From: Apostichopus japonicus
Taxonomy: Eukaryota > Echinodermata > Holothuroidea > Aspidochirotida > Stichopodidae
Assembly (NCBI RefSeq): GCF_037975245.1
Contig: NC_092562.1
Span: 18,243,521 to 18,307,520, forward strand
Reading direction: 5' to 3'
DNA: 64,000 bases
The notes below the pieces were generated by a model that made no database searches, was not told where the DNA came from, and saw only the letters and a list, made by a program, of their open reading frames with translations. Position 1 is the stretch's first letter, and each line of letters begins with the position of its first letter. Positions 63,201 through 64,000 of this stretch are shown here, in pieces. The position numbers and the translations under genes are program-made.

Positions 63201-64000
63201 TAATATCTCAGTCCATACAGTGGCGCGATGTCTCGGCGCACTGTACGAGCTGATGATCGAGACTCTCTTTTGCATCCGTGGTTCGAACCCCGGGTGATGA
63301 CGCCTTTTGCCGATCTTTTACAGCAAGTGCCTACACGGGGAGCTGTAAGTATTAGTTAATCCACCTAATATCTCAGTCCATACAGTGGCGCGATGGCTTG
63401 GCGCACTGTACGAGCTGATGATCGAGACTCTCTTTTGCATCCGTGGTTCGAACCCCGGGTGATGACGCCTTTTGCCGATCTTTTACAGCAAGTGCCTACA
63501 CGGGGAGCTGTAAGTATTAGTTAATCCACCTAATATCTCAGTCCATACAGTGGCGCGATGGCTTGGCGCACTGTACGAGCTGATGATCGAGACTCTCTTT
63601 TGCATCCGTGGTTCGAACCCCGGGTGATGACGTCTTTTACAGCAAGTGCCTACACGGGGAGCTGTAAGTATTAGTTAATCCACCTAATATCTCAGTCCAT
63701 ACAGTGGCGCGATGGCTTGGCGCACTGTACGAGCTGATGATCGAGACTCTCTTTGCATCCGTGGTTCGAACCCCGGTTGATGACGTCTTTTACAGCAAGT
63801 GCCTACATGGGGAGTTGTAAGTATTAGTTAATCCACCTAATATCTCAGTCCATACAGTGGCGCGATGGCTTGGCGCACTGTACGAGCTGATGATCGAGAC
63901 TCTCTTTTGCATCCGTGGTTCGAACCCCGGGTGATGACGTCTTCTACAGCAAGTGCCTACACGGGGAGCTGTAAGTATTAGTTAATCCACCTAATATCTC
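60246..64000 (+). repeat. End of block C, mixed alleles
   Basis: L and S monomers with block-C alleles (TATATGGGG, TTATTCC, AAATCAAGTACC at about 60750 and 62990, CTTTAACAGC) in a new order, plus alleles such as ATCTTTGTCC (about 62263 and 62580), GATGGAGAC (about 61828), ATGTCTCGG (about 63229) and GACGCCTTTT. Two monomers lose one T (CTCTTTGCATCC, about 62003 and 63751). The array runs off the window end. Confidence 0.8.

Larger units (their letters stand above)
1..64000 (+). repeat. tRNA-related satellite DNA array filling the window
   Basis: The sequence is a continuous head-to-tail array of one monomer in 165-bp (L), 154-bp (S) and 103-bp (T) forms, about 400 copies, all in one orientation. 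No inversion, non-satellite insert or flanking unique DNA is visible at either end, so the array is longer than the window. Seen in most full monomers: CCCGGG (SmaI), TTCGAA (BstBI) and a B-box-like GGTTCGAACC. Orientation is given as the strand on which the A-box-like element precedes the B box. Known: tRNA-derived SINEs and some satellites carry such internal Pol III promoters. Inferred: the monomer descends from a tRNA or tRNA-type SINE. No gene is present, so this entry also covers every stretch without a gene. I do not recognise the satellite family or the species. Confidence 0.97.

Noticed and set aside
1-64000. CRISPR array
   Set aside because: The period is 154-165 bp with the whole unit conserved; there are no unique spacers between short repeats and no cas genes.

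Overview
The whole 64-kb window is one uninterrupted head-to-tail satellite array with no convincing protein gene, no canonical RNA gene and no inserted mobile element. The monomer is 165 bp (long form, L) or 154 bp (short form, S, lacking 11 bp), with twelve 103-bp truncated copies (T). There are about 400 monomers, all in the same orientation and differing from each other by only a few bases. The organism is almost certainly a eukaryote; the species cannot be told from the sequence. Each full monomer carries an RNA polymerase III A-box-like element, a perfect B box and short T-runs after the B box, so the repeat looks derived from a tRNA gene or a tRNA-type SINE that has become a satellite.

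Layout (monomer phase set at the GGG that follows the CCCC of the B-box region; boundaries found by tracking diagnostic variants by eye): (i) 1-14318, block A, with a 1628-bp tandem higher-order unit (1578-3205, 3206-4833) and a 2101-bp unit (7070-9170 plus a partial copy to 9819); (ii) 14319-24755, a distinct interval rich in truncated monomers, with nested higher-order spacings of 906, 1236, 1423, 917 and 1577 bp and a partial third copy of the start of block A at 22201-23777; (iii) 24756-42833, block A', collinear with block A apart from four accountable indels; (iv) 42834-64000, block C, with its own diagnostic variants and tandem higher-order units of 1276 bp (two copies) and 3674 bp (two copies).

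No genes work together here. The content of interest is the monomer itself (Pol III-like boxes, a 10-bp hairpin, splice-like signals, a palindromic B box, 11 CpGs) and the record of array evolution: slippage alleles, truncated lineages, nested higher-order repeats and a 14-18 kb internal duplication whose length difference is fully explained by whole-monomer or whole-unit gains and losses. Assembly error is a real concern for such a sequence, and copy numbers should be treated with caution.
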